16,341 nt of DNA from assembly GCA_964482585.1 (NCBI GenBank), contig CAYZYO010000051.1:1-16341 (forward strand). Reading direction: 5' to 3'. Position 1 is the first letter of the stretch; each line of letters opens with the position of its first letter. Made by a program: the position numbers and the translations under genes. Positions 13,015 to 16,341 of this stretch are shown one piece after another. The notes under the pieces were generated by a model. That model was not told the origin of the DNA. It worked only from the letters and a program-made list of their open reading frames with translations, and did not search any database. Origin of the DNA: CAYZYO01 sp964482585. Its GTDB lineage: Bacteria; Bacillota; Syntrophomonadia; Syntrophomonadales; Syntrophomonadaceae.

Positions 13015-13842
13015 ATGGTAATAATTAATGGTACGGGGATTGCTGATGAGATAAAAACAAAGTTAAAAAATGATATGCAAAAGGAAGGAATATGCCCATC
13101 ACTGGCAATTATTTTGTTGGGTGATAATAAACAGGATTCTACCTATGTGGCTCTTAAGAAAAAGGCAGTGGAGTTTATTGGGGGGAAAACCCATATTTAT
13201 CAGCTGCCCATAAATACGAGGAAAGAGGATTTGTTAGGAATTATTAATATGCTTAACCAGGATGATAATATTGATGGGATATTACTGCAGCTGCCCCTTC
13301 CAGATGAGTTGGAATCTTACACAGAAGACTTTCTGGAAGCTATTACATCTAAAAAAGATGTAGATGGTTTTAACCCTATAAATAGAGGTAGACTGACCGC
13401 AGAAAAGGCTGATTTTGTAAGCTGTGCAGCCCTTGCTGGTTTAGATATTATCCATCGCTATAATTCTACAATTGAAGGGAAAAAAGCAGTTTTATTAGGA
13501 GATTCTTTTGATTTAATTATTCCTCTGGCAGTTATTCTAATAAAAAGTGGATGCCGGGTTAATGTAATTCCAGAATACCAGTCTCAATCGATTAAAGAAG
13601 GAGATATACTGATATTAGAAAAAGGGGCTCCGGGAATAGTTAAGTCGGAGGATTTAAAGAAAGATGTCATAATAATAGATGCTGGATTTCACTGGCATAT
13701 TGATCATATAATGGGCAATGTTGATAAAGATTCAGTAAAGGATGTTAATGGTTATTTACTGCCGGTTCCTGGAGGATTAGGACCGGTGTTAATAGCCAAG
13801 TTAATGGAAAACCTATGTTTGGCTGCCCGGGAAAACAGGTGA
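13015..13842 (+). CDS. folD: FolD-family methylenetetrahydrofolate dehydrogenase/cyclohydrolase, divergent cofactor site
   Basis: FolD interconverts 5,10-methylene-, methenyl- and 10-formyl-tetrahydrofolate. The 275-residue protein keeps the catalytic positions at a constant offset of six from E. coli: Y44 and K48 (STYVALKKKA), Q92 (GILLQLPLP) and D115 (KKDVDGFNP). The NADP-binding half is unusual. The family string P-C-T-P-x-G is replaced by SCAALAG (136-142). G-R/A-S-x-x-V-G-x-P is replaced by GDSFDLIIP (162-170). T-P-V-P-G-G-V-G-P-M-T is replaced by LPVPGGLGPVL. ATG 13015 has AGGTGG (13001-13006) eight bases upstream; an in-frame ATG 22 codons earlier lies in the repeat terminus and is rejected. 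It overlaps the ribosome-binding region of xseA. Cyclohydrolase activity is plausible; dehydrogenase activity is doubtful. Confidence 0.88.
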   Translation: MVIINGTGIADEIKTKLKNDMQKEGICPSLAIILLGDNKQDSTYVALKKKAVEFIGGKTHIYQLPINTRKEDLLGIINMLNQDDNIDGILLQLPLPDELESYTEDFLEAITSKKDVDGFNPINRGRLTAEKADFVSCAALAGLDIIHRYNSTIEGKKAVLLGDSFDLIIPLAVILIKSGCRVNVIPEYQSQSIKEGDILILEKGAPGIVKSEDLKKDVIIIDAGFHWHIDHIMGNVDKDSVKDVNGYLLPVPGGLGPVLIAKLMENLCLAARENR

Positions 13843-13846
13843 GGTA

Positions 13847-15064
13847 ATGAAAAGCTTTATTACGGTAACTGATTTAAATAATTATATTAACCGTTTACTG
13901 GAAAGTGATTTATTATTAGCTGATTTTTGGATAAAAGGAGAACTTTCAGGTTTCAAATGGTACCAAAAATCCGGGCACATGTATTTTACCTTAAAAGATA
14001 ATAAAAGTTCAATTAGTTGTGTAATGTTTAAGAGCCGCAACCGGAATCTAAAATTTGCGCCTGAAGATGGAATGGAAGTACTGATTAGAGGATATGTTTC
14101 CATATTTGCCCCCCAGGGAAAATACCAGCTATATGTGGAGGAGATACAACCTTATGGAAAAGGAGGTCTGTATTTATACCTGGAAAGGCTTAAAGAAAAA
14201 CTTTCTAAAGCAGGGTATTTTGCGGTGGAAAATAAAAAACCGGTACCTCAGATGGTAAACCGGGTAGGAATAGTTACCTCACAGGATGGAGCAGCTTTAA
14301 GAGATATTTTAAGGGTTCTCAGGCAAAGACACAGCAGTGTAGAAATCATATTGGTGAATAGTTCGGTTCAGGGGATAAACGCACCGGCTGAATTGGCAGA
14401 TGGATTATTACTCTTAAATGAACACGCTTATGTGGATGTAATAATAATTGGCCGGGGCGGGGGGTCATTTGAAGATTTAATGGCCTTTAACAGTGAGGAA
14501 GTAGTAAAGGCTATTTATAATTCTAGGATTCCAGTAATATCAGCTGTTGGACATGAAGTAGATTACAGTTTAAGTGATCTAGCGGCTGATCTACGCGCAG
14601 CAACACCTACCCAGGCTGCTCAACTAGCAGTACCTGATTTAATATCCCTGAGAAAAGATATAATTAAATATCAGGATCAGCTGGTAAAGGCTATGAATAG
14701 AAAGATATCTTATGATAAAGAGCTGCTAGACCGTATAATGATGAATAAAGTTTGGCAAGAACCAGACTATATGGTAAAAAATAGGCAGGAGATTTTATTA
14801 AACTTAGAGAAGACTATGCATAAAAATATGGCAATGGTTTTAAAAGAAAAGAGCAGCCAGTTTTCAGTTCTCCTTAAGGCCCTGGATAACTTAAGTCCGA
14901 TTAAGATTATTCAGAGAGGGTATGCAGTGTTACGTAAAAATAATCAGGTTATTAGAAATGTTGATGAGGTTGCCAGAGGGGAACTGTTGCAGATTACAGT
15001 GCAAAACGGTGATATTGAAGTTGAAGTAAAGGCTAAGGAGAAGATTATAAGATGGAATGCTTGA
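13847..15064 (+). CDS. xseA: Exodeoxyribonuclease VII large subunit
   Basis: Catalytic subunit of exonuclease VII, which degrades single-stranded DNA from both ends to short oligonucleotides, in repair. The 405-residue protein has an N-terminal OB-fold (SGFKWYQKSGHMYFTLKD, residues 34-51). The catalytic domain carries VTSQDGAALRDI (143-154), GRGGGSFEDLMAFN (202-215) and ISAVGHEVDYSLSDLAADLRAATPTQAA. A coiled-coil region and a C-terminal IIQRGYAVL motif follow. It lies four bases after folD, with AGGTGAGGT at the junction, and overlaps xseB by 13 bases, which suggests translational coupling of the two subunits. Confidence 0.96.
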   Translation: MKSFITVTDLNNYINRLLESDLLLADFWIKGELSGFKWYQKSGHMYFTLKDNKSSISCVMFKSRNRNLKFAPEDGMEVLIRGYVSIFAPQGKYQLYVEEIQPYGKGGLYLYLERLKEKLSKAGYFAVENKKPVPQMVNRVGIVTSQDGAALRDILRVLRQRHSSVEIILVNSSVQGINAPAELADGLLLLNEHAYVDVIIIGRGGGSFEDLMAFNSEEVVKAIYNSRIPVISAVGHEVDYSLSDLAADLRAATPTQAAQLAVPDLISLRKDIIKYQDQLVKAMNRKISYDKELLDRIMMNKVWQEPDYMVKNRQEILLNLEKTMHKNMAMVLKEKSSQFSVLLKALDNLSPIKIIQRGYAVLRKNNQVIRNVDEVARGELLQITVQNGDIEVEVKAKEKIIRWNA

Positions 15065-15270
15065 AATTTGAGGATGCCTTAAAACAGTTAGAAAAAATTG
15101 TGGAAGAGTTAGAATCGGGAGAACTTGAGCTGGAGGAATCTATAGCCGCATTTGAAAAAGGGGTAAATCTATCACTGCACTGTCAGCAGGAGCTTAAAAA
15201 GGCAGATGGTAAAATCCAGAAACTTATAAAGAATTTAGAAGGCGAATTTGAACTTATAGAGTTAGAATAA
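15052..15270 (+). CDS. xseB: Exodeoxyribonuclease VII small subunit
   Basis: 72-residue helical hairpin protein; several copies bind each XseA to form active exonuclease VII. KFEDALKQLEKIVEELESGELELEESIAAFEKGV is the standard family signature and covers half the protein, with QQELKKADGKIQKL after it. ATG 15052 lies in the last codons of xseA, with AAGGAG (15035-15040) eleven bases upstream. IspA follows ten bases after the stop. Confidence 0.96.
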   Translation: MECLKFEDALKQLEKIVEELESGELELEESIAAFEKGVNLSLHCQQELKKADGKIQKLIKNLEGEFELIELE

Positions 15271-15280
15271 GGAGACACTG

Positions 15281-16186
15281 ATGACCTTTGATTTAGAATT
15301 ATTTCTCAAAAAGATGAGAACTAGAAAAGATTATGTTGATTCTTGTTTACATAATAGTTTATATAACATGAATGGTTACCCTCCGATTATCCATGAAGCA
15401 ATGAACTATGCATTATTTAATGGAGGTAAAAGGATACGGCCGATAATGGTATTTGAAGGGGCTAAAATTGCCGGGGGAGAAATGCAAAAGGTTATCCCCA
15501 CCGCTTGTGCAGTAGAAATGATTCATACCTATTCCCTGGTACATGATGATCTTCCGGCTATGGATGATGATGACTTTCGTCGGGGAAAACCTACATGCCA
15601 TAGAGTATATGGCGAAGCTGTTGCTATATTAACCGGGGATGCTTTATTGACCGGTGCCTTTGAACTGCTGGCCCAGAATTCTGATAGAAAAGAAATTAAG
15701 GCAGATAGAGTAATCAGGGTTATTGAAGAAATTTCTCATGCGGCTGGCAGCAGGGGAATGATAGGTGGACAGGTTGTAGACCTGGAATCCGAGGGTAAGC
15801 AATTAGATTATCGTACATTAAAAACCCTGCACAGTCTTAAAACTGGGGAGTTATTCAAGGTGTCTCTGAGGGCCGGAGCTATATTAAGTGGCATTGATGA
15901 TAAAGGTCTGCAGGCATTGACAAACTATGCTTATCATTTTGGTCTGGCTTTTCAAATAACTGATGATATTCTTGATATTACCGGTAACGAAATCATTACT
16001 GGAAAACCTTTGGGCAGTGATCAAAAGAATAATAAAACCACCTATCCCACCTTATTCGGTCTAAAAAAAGCCTGTCAACTAGCATCTGAAAGTATTAATG
16101 CATGTGTAGACAGTTTAGATATGTTTGGTCAGGAGGCTGATTTTCTTAAAGAGCAAGCATATTATTTACAGCATAGAAATAATTAA
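15281..16186 (+). CDS. ispA: Polyprenyl synthetase, farnesyl diphosphate synthase type
   Basis: Condenses isopentenyl diphosphate with allylic diphosphates, giving farnesyl diphosphate for quinone, undecaprenyl and other isoprenoid synthesis. The 301-residue protein has GGKRIRP (48-54), the first Asp-rich motif DDLPAMD (89-95, two extra residues as in bacterial type II enzymes), RRGKPT, GGQVVDLES (162-170), KTGELF and the second Asp-rich motif DDILD (228-232). The bulky Y84-S85 positions before the first motif fit a C15 product, though geranylgeranyl diphosphate cannot be excluded. AAGGAGA (15268-15274) precedes the ATG. The usual next gene, dxs, would lie beyond the right edge. The C-terminus is complete. 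Confidence 0.94.
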   Translation: MTFDLELFLKKMRTRKDYVDSCLHNSLYNMNGYPPIIHEAMNYALFNGGKRIRPIMVFEGAKIAGGEMQKVIPTACAVEMIHTYSLVHDDLPAMDDDDFRRGKPTCHRVYGEAVAILTGDALLTGAFELLAQNSDRKEIKADRVIRVIEEISHAAGSRGMIGGQVVDLESEGKQLDYRTLKTLHSLKTGELFKVSLRAGAILSGIDDKGLQALTNYAYHFGLAFQITDDILDITGNEIITGKPLGSDQKNNKTTYPTLFGLKKACQLASESINACVDSLDMFGQEADFLKEQAYYLQHRNN

Positions 16187-16263
16187 AAATACTATAATCT
16201 AATATAGGTATCTTGATTAGTACGAAAATAAATGCTTAATGCAGTCACCTTACCTGACAGAAC

Positions 16264-16341
16264 TGTAGACACAACCGTAGATAGAACCACCGTAGAGGCG
16301 ACATCAGTAGCCGCCCGTTTTTGCAGAAATTAGGCGGGCCG
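16264..16341. repeat. Dispersed hairpin repeat, copy 5 (runs to window end)
   Basis: The core GGCGAC-ATCA-GTAGCC (16297-16312) has one stem mismatch compared with copies 1 and 2. GTAGA occurs three times (16265, 16277, 16292). The sequence after the core, TTTTTGCAGAAATTA, resembles the GGATTTTGCATAATTA termini of copies 3 and 4, and CCGCC/GGCGG flanking it could form a further stem. The element may extend beyond the window. Nothing else is visible between 16187 and 16264. Confidence 0.6.

Overview
The window is a colinear stretch of core chromosome from a low-GC, endospore-forming Firmicute, most likely a Clostridia-class anaerobe. The evidence is a complete eight-gene spoIIIA operon, the linkage aroQ - aminopeptidase P - efp - spoIIIA - accBC - asp23 family - nusB - folD - xseAB - ispA (close to the order known from Bacillus subtilis), and a zinc-ribbon gene between efp and spoIIIA that is otherwise known to me from clostridia. 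AT-rich codon use and frequent TTG starts fit this. The genus cannot be fixed from the sequence. A Syntrophomonas-like relative is only a guess. Every gene lies on the + strand.

Layout. Positions 2-148 hold the 3' end of aroQ (type II dehydroquinase). A 375-base repeat-bearing gap leads to an M24B aminopeptidase P (524-1585, probably starting on ATT) and efp (1773-2330, own sigma-A-type promoter). A gene for a clostridial zinc-ribbon protein (2483-2929) ends at a very strong terminator. Positions 3254-8553 hold spoIIIAA to spoIIIAH, the mother-cell half of the feeding-tube/secretion-like channel built during engulfment. A 552-base gap follows with a sigma-A-type promoter, a hairpin and a 155-base inverted-repeat element, then accB-accC (9106-10903, acetyl-CoA carboxylase). 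A promoter at 10953-10982 serves an Asp23/YqhY-family gene, followed by a hairpin, amaP and a DUF2273 membrane protein gene (an envelope-associated module). nusB (12336-12755) is followed by a second inverted-repeat element and then the compact block folD-xseA-xseB-ispA (13015-16186), where genes touch or overlap.

How the genes work together. Several transcription units are implied: aminopeptidase P; efp; the zinc-ribbon gene; the sporulation operon; accBC; asp23-amaP-DUF2273-nusB; and the folD block. They serve shikimate synthesis, proline-stretch translation, sporulation, fatty-acid synthesis, envelope homeostasis, antitermination, one-carbon metabolism, DNA repair and isoprenoid synthesis.

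What is unusual. I see no defence island, phage, CRISPR array, tRNA or rRNA. The non-routine signals are: (1) a dispersed family of short repeats in five intergenic gaps, with a hairpin core whose stem covaries in one copy, two copies being framed by related inverted termini; (2) a FolD that keeps the catalytic Tyr/Lys/Gln/Asp set but has lost most of the NADP-binding signature; (3) several leader structures, including an accBC promoter whose -10 box lies in a perfect palindrome just upstream of a hairpin; and (4) a probable ATT start codon.
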